In this document: positions 8,412 through 15,762 of the stretch, in pieces
Position numbering within the stretch: the stretch's first letter is position 1
Layout: each line of letters starts with the position of its first letter
Assembly: GCA_038211295.1 (NCBI GenBank)
Contig: JBBQVS010000008.1
Location: forward strand, 1 to 64,000
Reading direction: 5' to 3'
Length of the DNA: 64,000 nucleotides
Source of the DNA: JBBQVS01 sp038211295
GTDB taxonomy: Bacteria; Chloroflexota; Ktedonobacteria; Ktedonobacterales; Ktedonobacteraceae
Notes under the pieces: generated by a model
What the model saw: only the letters and a program-made list of their open reading frames with translations
The model's database searches: none
Told to the model about the DNA's origin: nothing
Translations under genes and position numbers: made by a program

Positions 8412-9545
8412 TTACAGTATAATCTCTCCCTGAGCCAGATACGCCAGTTTACAGTAGACAAGAGCATCTTGGGTGCGGCCCAATTCTTCTGCCACCGTGG
8501 CGATAGTATTATACACTTCACATAAGCTTTGCCACGTTCGACTGGTCTTAAAGAAATGAACCGCCTTCTGAAACCGTTCAAGGCTCTCGATTAAGAGACG
8601 TTCACGCTCGACACCATGCACGAGGTGCGCTTCGGCAAGCGTGATATTTCCCTGAGCGGCATAGACGCGACCACAGACAAACGCGTCCTCTACATTCTCA
8701 GTAATAGTCTCAGCGGCAAGCATATAGGCTTTTGCCTCATCTATATGCTGCTCTTGCAAAGCTACTTCGGCCAGGGCAGTATAGTTGCGGGCAACTAATT
8801 GGGAGTCTATGCTGTCTTTCGTCAGGGCTAGCGATTGCGTATAATAGCTAGATGCGGCAGCATATTCGCCGAGCAAGAAGTGAACATGTCCAAGTGTGTG
8901 ATAAACATAGCCTCGCGCAGCATCGTTATTGTTTTCTTGATACAGCCGCAACGCCTCATGTGCACTCTCTTGTGCTTTTTTGAACTCGCCTAACCTCTCG
9001 TAAGCTTCACTCAGGTCGCGATAAATCGCAGGAACGAGACGGGGAAGTTTGTAGTGGCGACAGAGACGGAGAGCATCATCGTAATGCTGAATAGCCGCTC
9101 GGTATGAGTCACGCGCAAGATAGCTTTTTGCCATGTTGTACCGCGCCTCTACCCGTAATGCCGGGAAATAGACGCGCCGATCACGGAGCAACCTTAAACA
9201 GAGGGCGAAATGCTGCGAGGCATCCTCGAAATGGGCCAGTTTCACGGCAACCTGACCGAGACGCAGGAAATGAATAGCTGTAAGTTCGCGTTCCAGCAAC
9301 ACTTCCTGTTGCCTATCACTCATCTCGATCTGGACGGGCGGAAGTAGAGGAGAGAGCATGTGAGTAGCTTCTTGCCATTCTCTGCTAAGAATATAGTACC
9401 AGCCCAACAAGTAAGTCACATCGTACCGATGCTCCTCGTTCTCCGGCACAATCGCCTGTAACACCTGTAACGCATCCGCGCTTCGAGCCTCTTCTAACAG
9501 TAAACGAGCACGGTTCAGGAAAGTCTGTGTCGTGTATCGCTGCAT
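8412..9545 (-). CDS. Tetratricopeptide repeat protein
   Basis: 377 aa made almost wholly of TPR-like helical pairs, for example YNMAKSYLARDSYRAAIQHY, YRDLSEAYERLGEFKKAQES and YHTLGHVHFLLGEYAAASSY. There is no signal peptide, membrane segment or DNA-binding domain. Such proteins are protein-interaction scaffolds; the partner is unknown. I chose ATG 9545 (MQRYTTQTF) because GAGGAG lies 12 nt upstream and the extra N-terminal frame is not protein-like. Confidence 0.75.
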   Translation of the reverse strand: MQRYTTQTFLNRARLLLEEARSADALQVLQAIVPENEEHRYDVTYLLGWYYILSREWQEATHMLSPLLPPVQIEMSDRQQEVLLERELTAIHFLRLGQVAVKLAHFEDASQHFALCLRLLRDRRVYFPALRVEARYNMAKSYLARDSYRAAIQHYDDALRLCRHYKLPRLVPAIYRDLSEAYERLGEFKKAQESAHEALRLYQENNNDAARGYVYHTLGHVHFLLGEYAAASSYYTQSLALTKDSIDSQLVARNYTALAEVALQEQHIDEAKAYMLAAETITENVEDAFVCGRVYAAQGNITLAEAHLVHGVERERLLIESLERFQKAVHFFKTSRTWQSLCEVYNTIATVAEELGRTQDALVYCKLAYLAQGEIIL

Positions 9546-9928
9546 TCGCTGTGCGTCTCCTCTACAAAATATAGCCGAATTATAGCACATCCATAAATGT
9601 GTAACTACATCCTCTTTTGAACGATGAGATATGCGTTGCGCGAGCAAAATATACCTGGGAGCACGATGTAAAAATACAACGGAAATCTTGTGCCTCCACC
9701 ACCGCGCCCACAAAGTGGCAAAGAGATTTCCGTTGCCCACAGTATAGCGCAATTGTTTTGTTTACACAAGAACAAAAAAGATGAAGGGCATTTCATAGAA
9801 GCACGTTTGCTTGCGTGAGGTGAAAAGCCGTGATAGACTGAACAGGGTAGCCAGCCAAACGCCTATCCCTGAAGACGTGTTGTAGCGTGTAGTAATATGT
9901 ATTGCCACATAGTAAGAGGAACGTACTT
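9546..9928. other. Intergenic region between divergent TPR and yvcK genes
   Basis: 383 bp with no coding frame I would defend. It must hold both divergent promoters. The only marked structure is the perfect 12-bp inverted repeat at 9677-9735, listed separately. Confidence 0.6.
9677..9735. repeat. Perfect 12-bp inverted repeat, 35-nt loop
   Basis: CAACGGAAATCT (9677-9688) pairs with AGATTTCCGTTG (9724-9735). The loop is C-rich (CCTCCACCACCGCGCCCAC). It has no T-run after it and lies mid-way between divergent genes, so it is more likely a regulatory RNA stem or operator than a terminator. Confidence 0.5.
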
Positions 9929-11011
9929 GTGAACGACGAACCTGAGATCAGCCGAGGGAGATATACTGTGCAAGAGAACAATCGTGCGGGAGACCGATTT
10001 GCAGGACGCCGTATTGTCACCATTGGAGGAGGCTCTGGAACTTTTTCTGTTCTCTCACATCTGAAAAAGTACCCATTCAGCATTAGCGCGGTGGTTACGA
10101 TGTCAGATAGTGGTGGAAGCTCGCGTCGGCTCATGGACGAGTTCCGCCGCCAGTTGCCGCTTGGTGACTTGCGTATGTCGCTGGTTGCGCTGGCCCGCAA
10201 CGGGGCATTGTGGCGTGAAATCTTCATGCATCGCTTCGAGCAGTCATCCGATCAGAGCGGATTGAATGGAACAAATGGACAAAACGGCGGCGTGGGGGGC
10301 CATAGTCTGGGCAACTTGATACTCAAAGGGCTACAAGACATCAATGCTGACGACCTCCTCCTCGCGATTGAGGATGCTCAAGAGTTGCTCAACACTGCTG
10401 GCAACGTTTTGCCTGTTACCTTAGCACAAACGACTATATGCGCTGATTTAGAGGATAGCACAACCATCTGTGGTGAAACAGACATCGACACACGTGGCAA
10501 GAAACGTCCTGAACCTCTCTCGCCAATCAAGCAGATACGCCTACAGCCTGAAAACGCCCCTGCCTGCTTGCCTGCGGTACGGGCCATTCGTCGTGCCGAT
10601 ACCATTATCATTGGGCCGGGCGATCTCTATACAAGTATCTTACCTAACCTGCTGGTGAAAGATATCGCGCGTGCGGTGCGCGAGTCGGACGCGGAAAAGG
10701 TGTATGTCTGCAATCTGATGACCAAACATGGTGAGACCGACAATTATAAAGCGTCTGACTTTGTAAACACCATTCATCACTATCTGGGCGCACGGGTTGA
10801 CCGTGTGATTGTTAACGATGGTTCCTTCAATGAGGATGTACTGAAAACTTACGCGGCAGACGGAAGTATCCCCGTTCGTATTGATCGTCCGCAACTGTCA
10901 CGGTTGGTGCCACATGTCACAATTGAGCATCTCAACCTCGAAGACGATCAGCTTGCACGTCATGATCCCGAACGCCTTGTTCGCGCCATTTTCCACACTC
11001 ACGATCTATAG
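9929..11011 (+). CDS. yvcK: YvcK/CofD-family gluconeogenesis factor
   Basis: 360 aa. The Rossmann start RRIVTIGGGSGTFSVLSHLK, the TMSDSGGSSRRL loop with LPLGDLRMSLVALA, NLILKGLQ, and IIGPGDLYTSILPNLLV are hallmarks of the UPF0052/YvcK family, which binds UDP-sugars and links carbon metabolism to cell-wall synthesis in Firmicutes and Actinobacteria. It is related to the F420 enzyme CofD, but its residues fit YvcK better. A Gly/Asn-rich insert (~112-125) is unusual. GTG 9929 is chosen because AAGAGGA lies 8 nt upstream; TTG 9902 is in frame. rapZ and whiA, frequent neighbours elsewhere, are absent. Confidence 0.88.
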   Translation: MNDEPEISRGRYTVQENNRAGDRFAGRRIVTIGGGSGTFSVLSHLKKYPFSISAVVTMSDSGGSSRRLMDEFRRQLPLGDLRMSLVALARNGALWREIFMHRFEQSSDQSGLNGTNGQNGGVGGHSLGNLILKGLQDINADDLLLAIEDAQELLNTAGNVLPVTLAQTTICADLEDSTTICGETDIDTRGKKRPEPLSPIKQIRLQPENAPACLPAVRAIRRADTIIIGPGDLYTSILPNLLVKDIARAVRESDAEKVYVCNLMTKHGETDNYKASDFVNTIHHYLGARVDRVIVNDGSFNEDVLKTYAADGSIPVRIDRPQLSRLVPHVTIEHLNLEDDQLARHDPERLVRAIFHTHDL

Positions 11012-11016
11012 CGTCC

Positions 11017-11057
11017 GCGAACAGCGTGTGTGTTGTGTCAGCACACACGCTGTTCGC
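11017..11057. terminator. Bidirectional hairpin between yvcK and GYD gene
   Basis: A perfect 16-bp stem (11017-11032 with 11042-11057, GCGAACAGCGTGTGTG) and a 9-nt loop, between convergent stop codons. There is no strong T-run. Confidence 0.75.
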
Positions 11058-11062
11058 AGACA

Positions 11063-11356
11063 TTAGTGTAAGCCTTGCGAGATGGTCTCGAATTCTTCGC
11101 GTGGAAACGCACGCATCGTTTTAGTACGCATACTTCCCTGTGCGATGGTGCCAAGAATGAGTCGCGCTGCCGTGTGATCGTCGGGTGCTTCGGTTATTAC
11201 GATATAATCGTATTCGCCCATGACCAGATAAAAGCCAACCAGCTTTCCACCTGCTTCTTTTAGAGCAGCATCGAAGTTTTGCAAGCGTTCAGGGGCGTTT
11301 TTCGTTTCGCGTATTCCCTGTTCCGTAAGGTTCACCAGACTAATATAGGTTGCCAT
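11063..11356 (-). CDS. GYD-domain protein
   Basis: 97 aa, the usual length for the GYD family, a small ferredoxin-like fold. It has MATYISLVNLTEQGIRETKN at the start and the family signature GKLVGFYLVMGEYDYIVITEAPDD. The function of the family is not established. ATG 11356 sits 6 nt after GGAGGAG. It lies between yvcK (convergent) and the cyclotransferase-like gene, on the same strand as the latter. Confidence 0.85.
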   Translation of the reverse strand: MATYISLVNLTEQGIRETKNAPERLQNFDAALKEAGGKLVGFYLVMGEYDYIVITEAPDDHTAARLILGTIAQGSMRTKTMRAFPREEFETISQGLH

Positions 11357-11467
11357 TGAAGCTCCTCCTGTACTTTCGTTGTACAAGCTGCACACACTAC
11401 AGTGACGCGGTGATAGAGGGTTCTGCCACTCATTGTACCCACAGAAACAGGAAGATACAAGGCAACA

Positions 11468-12916
11468 CTACCTTTTTCGGAATAACCAGCCTTCGCACAG
11501 GCCCGCAACCGCTCCCACAAGCAAAAACACTGCGTCATGCTGGCCTCCACGCACGCTATTCGCGGGTAAAAAAAGGCCACTTGTGAGCAGAGTATACGCG
11601 AACAGCGCGAGAACAGCCCCAACAAAAGGACGTGTGAACCAGACAACCACAATAAACGCCGGGACGTCCATCGAATATTTATGGCGGCCCAGCGTGATAA
11701 GGCCACTGACACAGCCACCAAGCAAGCCATACATCAACACCAGCCACGGGACGTTCAGTAAGGTCAAACGCGCATTCAGCACGTCCCCCATGATACCCAC
11801 TCCCTGCACAATCGCGAACGCCAGCACCGCAAGTAACAGGCAGAAGAGGTACACAGCGAAGAGCACAAACCAGCGTTGCGTATGAAACTCTACGGGAACA
11901 CGTCGCTCATGAGTAAACGCTATCACCTGGGGGGTTTCTTGCTCACGTTTCTTCAAAGGAATCATAAGTGGCTCTGTATGCTGCTCTATTCGTGCACTCG
12001 TTTCGGGTACGAGAGGATGTTTTTCATGCGTTGGGGTGGGAGCAATAGGTGTGTTTGGTACTGATGGAGTAGTACCCTGGCTCAAGTTCGCGACTTGCTG
12101 AATGTAAGAAGCTGGTAGCTTCTGCTTTGTCGCAATCGCGACCAGACGCCGTACAAACAGCTCAGAATGCCCTGGTCGTCCAGCAGAGGATTGGTGCGCG
12201 GCGATACTGTCCGGGTAGCCATAGGTGATGCATGGGAGCGTGCGGTTACGGTACGTTTCGTGAACCACAACATTCATAGCCTGCACACCACTTCCGGGCA
12301 ACACATGTGCCATTTCCAGTAACGTCGGCTCGTCTCCCTGAGTCTGTGTGACGCTGCGTGGTATACGATAGAGCACGCCCCACACGGCGGCATCGGAATG
12401 CGCGTCTGGTACGATTGTTAGTATTGTACGTGTACCTTCCTCTTCAAAGGCTTTCAGAAGCAGCCGATACCCTTTCAACACAGCTGGCCCATAGAGCAGG
12501 GCAAGACCATCGAGCCGTTCAGGTGTGTTCAGCAGCATGGCGTCCATTTCAAGCCCATACTCGAATACCCACGCAAAGTCTTGACGTGTGGAATGTGTAG
12601 GAATAGCAGAGGTTGAAAAGGTATGCATCTGGTCGCCCGCTCCGCTATACTCATCTGGCTCTTCTGGCACGGGTGGGGCCGATGGTGGCTTCGTGGGAAA
12701 CGTCGAGAGGGTCGAGAATGTGCTGTCTCCGTTCTCTCTTCTCTCCACCAACTCACCAGGCAGGCGACTCAGCGGAACTGCGGTCATCGCGCTATACATG
12801 AATGGACGTGGCGTATTGTCCCGTACAATCGGCACTCCCGGAGCCGCCTCCCGCGTCTGTGAAGCGTGAAGCAACTCCTGCTCACGCTTCACCGTACTTC
12901 CTATCTCTTCTTCCAT
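11468..12916 (-). CDS. Gamma-glutamylcyclotransferase-like domain fused to four-helix membrane domain
   Basis: 482 aa. Residues 1-105 are Pro/Ser/Thr-rich and disordered. Residues ~112-275 resemble the GGCT/AIG2 beta-barrel fold: FEYGLEMD in place of the usual YGSNL, AVLKGYRLLL, IVPDAHSDAAVWGVLYRI, CITYGYPDS, and PASYIQQV. A second linker (~280-355) leads to four helices (FVLFAVYLFCLLLAVLAFAIV and three more). The catalytic Glu of true cyclotransferases is not certain here. Either membrane-tethered metabolism of gamma-glutamyl compounds or a binding role is possible. AAAGGGGA precedes ATG 12916. Confidence 0.6.
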   Translation of the reverse strand: MEEEIGSTVKREQELLHASQTREAAPGVPIVRDNTPRPFMYSAMTAVPLSRLPGELVERRENGDSTFSTLSTFPTKPPSAPPVPEEPDEYSGAGDQMHTFSTSAIPTHSTRQDFAWVFEYGLEMDAMLLNTPERLDGLALLYGPAVLKGYRLLLKAFEEEGTRTILTIVPDAHSDAAVWGVLYRIPRSVTQTQGDEPTLLEMAHVLPGSGVQAMNVVVHETYRNRTLPCITYGYPDSIAAHQSSAGRPGHSELFVRRLVAIATKQKLPASYIQQVANLSQGTTPSVPNTPIAPTPTHEKHPLVPETSARIEQHTEPLMIPLKKREQETPQVIAFTHERRVPVEFHTQRWFVLFAVYLFCLLLAVLAFAIVQGVGIMGDVLNARLTLLNVPWLVLMYGLLGGCVSGLITLGRHKYSMDVPAFIVVVWFTRPFVGAVLALFAYTLLTSGLFLPANSVRGGQHDAVFLLVGAVAGLCEGWLFRKR

Positions 12917-13142
12917 ACTTTTCCCCTTTACTTCAACATTCCGCCCGGCCTCATCCGCGAAACCTTGCTGCTTATAGCATACTGAAACTAGCGCGTTTCG
13001 CCAAATCTATAGGACTCGCGCTCTCAATCAGAGCAAGTAAATCGTTATGCTATACTACACAGAGTATCACGTCACATACAACTTCTCTTGAAAAGGTAAG
13101 TGTATCTTGACCTCTTCTCATATCTATAAAGGAGTTCTAGTC

Positions 13143-13355
13143 TTGGAAATGAGCGCACGTAACCAGTTAAAAGGCACAATCAAATCCGTTAAGCGTGGAG
13201 ACATCATGGCAGAGGTCGTTATCGAGCTGCCCGACGGACAACAAATCACTTCGGTGATTACGGCAGACGCCGTGCAGTCGCTCCAGTTACAAGAGGGCAA
13301 TTCCGTTGTCGCGATTATCAAATCAACCGAAGTAATGATCGGACGCGATAAGTAA
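13143..13355 (+). CDS. mop: Molbindin, TOBE-domain molybdate-binding protein
   Basis: 70 aa, the normal length of single-domain molbindins. SARNQLKGTIKSVKRGDIMAEV and ITSVITADAVQSLQL match the TOBE/Mop repeat, which assembles into hexamers binding oxyanions such as molybdate. TTG 13143 is preferred: GGAG is 8 nt upstream and the N-terminus then aligns with the family's M-x-(L/M)-SARNQLKG. ATG 13149 is the alternative. No molybdate transporter gene is nearby. Confidence 0.85.
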   Translation: MEMSARNQLKGTIKSVKRGDIMAEVVIELPDGQQITSVITADAVQSLQLQEGNSVVAIIKSTEVMIGRDK

Positions 13356-13363
13356 AAAGGAAC

Positions 13364-13414
13364 TAGACAGGAGGCGTACATGATGTCGTACATCATGTAC
13401 GCCTCCTGTCTAGC
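13364..13414. terminator. 24-bp perfect hairpin after mop
   Basis: Arms 13364-13387 and 13391-13414 are perfect complements with a 3-nt loop, between the mop stop and the convergent hydrolase-like gene. It probably terminates both. Confidence 0.8.
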
Positions 13415-13433
13415 GACAACAAATTTCCTCTTG

Positions 13434-14117
13434 TTACGCAATTATTACAAGGTGTTTGTTAAACCACTCGCTCGCAAGTTGTGCGATACTGTTAACGCTT
13501 TCCTTTGTCTCGAATAATGCCCTACCCATGACTTGCTCGAACTGCTTCTCTTTTGTAAAGCTTGTCAATGCGGCCTGACTTAGAGTTACCGCCTGCGTGT
13601 CTAGTTGCGCCGCAATCAATAATACTGGAGCTAAAACTCGCGGCAGATACTCTTGGGTCTGCTCAAGTGTTCCCCCGGCGGACACAACTGCCGCGACCAC
13701 ATCAGGGCGTTCTGCGGCGGCAATCAGGACAGCGGCACCCGTCGCGCCCGCGCCAAAGTAACCAATAGAGAGATGCCGCGTCGGTTCGTTTTCCAGCAGC
13801 CATTCCGCGATACCAGTGATACGTTGCTCCATAACGCTGGTGTTGCTGCGGAAATAGTCCGTTCCTACGTCCAATTGTTGCTCTTGCGACGTAAACAGGT
13901 CTACCAGAAGCGTTGCAAGCTTCTCTTGAAAAAGTACCTGTGCCATCGCAAGGGCGGTCTGATGCGAGCCATCCGCGCTCCCCTCGATGCCATGTGCGAG
14001 CAGCACAATACCGTGTGCGTCCGTCGGCAGGTGCAGAAGCGCGGGTAATGTCAAAGCACCAGCACCTACTTGAATAAGTTGTCCAGTATTCGCTCCCCTG
14101 CTTGTGTCGTCAATCAT
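13434..14117 (-). CDS. Dienelactone-hydrolase-like protein lacking catalytic residues
   Basis: 227 aa with the alpha/beta hydrolase fold of the DLH family (GIVLLAHGIEGSADGSHQTA, TLLVDLFTSQEQ). The nucleophile elbow, GYFGASTGAA in relatives, is GYFGAGATGAA here, so the serine is gone. The histidine motif THLFEE is GRALFET, so the histidine is gone too; the Asp (LLIAAQLD) remains. It should not work as a hydrolase and may be a binding protein. ATG 14117 follows AAAGGA; the longer frame to 14174 has no good site. Confidence 0.75.
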   Translation of the reverse strand: MIDDTSRGANTGQLIQVGAGALTLPALLHLPTDAHGIVLLAHGIEGSADGSHQTALAMAQVLFQEKLATLLVDLFTSQEQQLDVGTDYFRSNTSVMEQRITGIAEWLLENEPTRHLSIGYFGAGATGAAVLIAAAERPDVVAAVVSAGGTLEQTQEYLPRVLAPVLLIAAQLDTQAVTLSQAALTSFTKEKQFEQVMGRALFETKESVNSIAQLASEWFNKHLVIIA

Positions 14118-14395
14118 CCGAAATAATCCTTTCTCTGTGCTACGTATACTCTTAGTACGAAGAGGCATCACCAAATATATTCATCTCATAAACTTCTAAT
14201 ATTTAAACGCCCATCTATGACTTTTTTGTGAAACCTTCCTGTCCTATCATCCGTGAACAAAGAGGACGGTGTGTTATAAATATACTGCTCATAAGTTAAA
14301 AATACGCGTAAAACTTTTTGAGTATAAGGTTTTTGTAGTAACACTAATGTCGAGAATAGCAGAAATATAGTAGATATACCACTGGGAGAAAAAAC
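14118..14395. other. AT-rich intergenic region between divergent hydrolase-like and stress genes
   Basis: 278 bp, AT-rich, with divergent promoters expected. I see no coding frame and no convincing hairpin. Confidence 0.5.
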
Positions 14396-15304
14396 ATGGC
14401 AATGACTGGACGTACAGTAATTGGTGTCTTTGATGAGGCAGCAAACGCAGACCGCGCAATCGACGCGCTTGAGACAGCAGGCTTCAGCAGCGGCCAGATT
14501 CATCACTCTGGACGTGGTGCGGCTGCGACTGGTGGCTTTCTATCGGGCGTAAAAAACTTTTTCGCGGGCGATGACACAGCAACCACAGGTGGGCATGTTG
14601 CCGAAGACCTGACCAGCATGGGCGTTTCCAGCGAAGAGGCGAACTACTACGACAACGAATACAAGAGTGGTCGCACCGTCGTTTCAATTGATGCTGGTGA
14701 TCGCGCGGAAGAAGCGAAGACCATTCTCGACACAAACGGCGCGTACAACTATAGTCGCCAGCGCGGAACAGCCGCAACAACCGGCTATACCTCGACTGCT
14801 GCCACAACTGGCTACACCAATACAGCAACAACAAACACAACTGGCTATGATCGCACAAGCGACGCAAACGAGACTGAGCAACAGCGTGTACTCCGCCTGC
14901 GCGAAGAGCAGCTCAACGTCAGCAAGCAGAAGGTACAAGCCGGCGAAGTGAGCCTCGGCAAAAACATCGTGTCCGAGCAGAAAACGGTCAATGTCCCCGT
15001 CACGCACGAGGAAGTCTATGTTGAGCGTCGCGACGTAACCGGTGGAGTGGCGGACGATGCCACACCAATCGGCGAGGGTGAGAGCATCCGCGTCCCTGTT
15101 AGCGAAGAGCGCGTCAATGTCACTAAAGACACAGTGGTTACAGGCGAAGTCTCCATCGGCAAACGTGCTGTGCAGGAGAATCAACAGGTAACGGACACCG
15201 TGCGCCGCGAAGAGGCCCGCCTCGACAAGGCCGGCAATCCCGATATTCAGGGCAACATCGTCCGAGGCGATACTGATACAACCGATACCCGCAACTCATA
15301 CTAA
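14396..15304 (+). CDS. YsnF/AvaK-type stress protein (DUF2382)
   Basis: 302 aa. Residues 4-120 form a general-stress-protein-17M/YflT-like domain (RTVIGVFDEAANADRAIDAL, then GVKNFFAGDD). Next come Thr/Ala/Tyr-rich repeats TAATTGYT (~127-155). The C-terminus has paired DUF2382 segments: LRLREEQLNVSKQKVQAGEV with VNVPVTHEEVYVERR, then RVPVSEERVNVTKDTVVTGE with VSIGKRAVQENQQV. DUF2382 proteins are linked with general stress, desiccation and oxidative stress, without a known reaction. It is a stand-alone gene with its own terminator. Confidence 0.85.
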   Translation: MAMTGRTVIGVFDEAANADRAIDALETAGFSSGQIHHSGRGAAATGGFLSGVKNFFAGDDTATTGGHVAEDLTSMGVSSEEANYYDNEYKSGRTVVSIDAGDRAEEAKTILDTNGAYNYSRQRGTAATTGYTSTAATTGYTNTATTNTTGYDRTSDANETEQQRVLRLREEQLNVSKQKVQAGEVSLGKNIVSEQKTVNVPVTHEEVYVERRDVTGGVADDATPIGEGESIRVPVSEERVNVTKDTVVTGEVSIGKRAVQENQQVTDTVRREEARLDKAGNPDIQGNIVRGDTDTTDTRNSY

Positions 15305-15762
15305 TACAGTCGCCCGGAACGAACACACAACAAGAGGCGGTAGACCGGCTGGTCTGCCGCCTCTTGTTGTGTGTTCGTTATACCCGCAAAGCATCACGTC
15401 TTTCAAACATTAAGTAAATAGCTGAGGTTCACACACTACCATAGGAAAAGCTTGGCCTGGCACAATACCAAACTCAGACAGTAAGCTTTTTACGACAAAC
15501 AGTATACAGAGCAAGAATTGCCATACTTCGAAGATACTAGTGGTATTGTAAAGCAGCAGAAAGAGAAGGTGGCTAGTTCGTCAAAAAAGCGAAAGAAGAA
15601 TGTTGCTGGGTCTGCTACAACATCTCTGTTTTCTTCACAGTTATATGAGACTACAGTATAACGCAACGGTTCGCGCCCGACGTAACCCGCGCCCACTCTC
15701 TGCGTAGATAGTAGCAGGGAACAACGATTTACACGCAGAAGAGAAGGGGGAGGGATCACACT
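15305..15762. other. Intergenic region before double-kinase gene
   Basis: 458 bp. It holds the terminator at 15318-15379. A short open stretch of 58 codons (15485-15661, plus strand) with a Lys-rich middle lacks an ATG and a ribosome site, so I do not call it. TATAAC near 15656 could be a -10 box for the kinase gene. Confidence 0.5.
15318..15379. terminator. 29-bp hairpin after stress-protein gene
   Basis: Arms 15318-15346 and 15351-15379 pair over 29 bp with a single G-T type mismatch and a GGCT loop. It lies 14 bp past the stress-gene stop. Confidence 0.8.

Noticed and set aside
15485..15661. Open stretch of 58 codons with a Lys-rich centre
   Set aside because: No ATG, no ribosome site, no similarity recognised.
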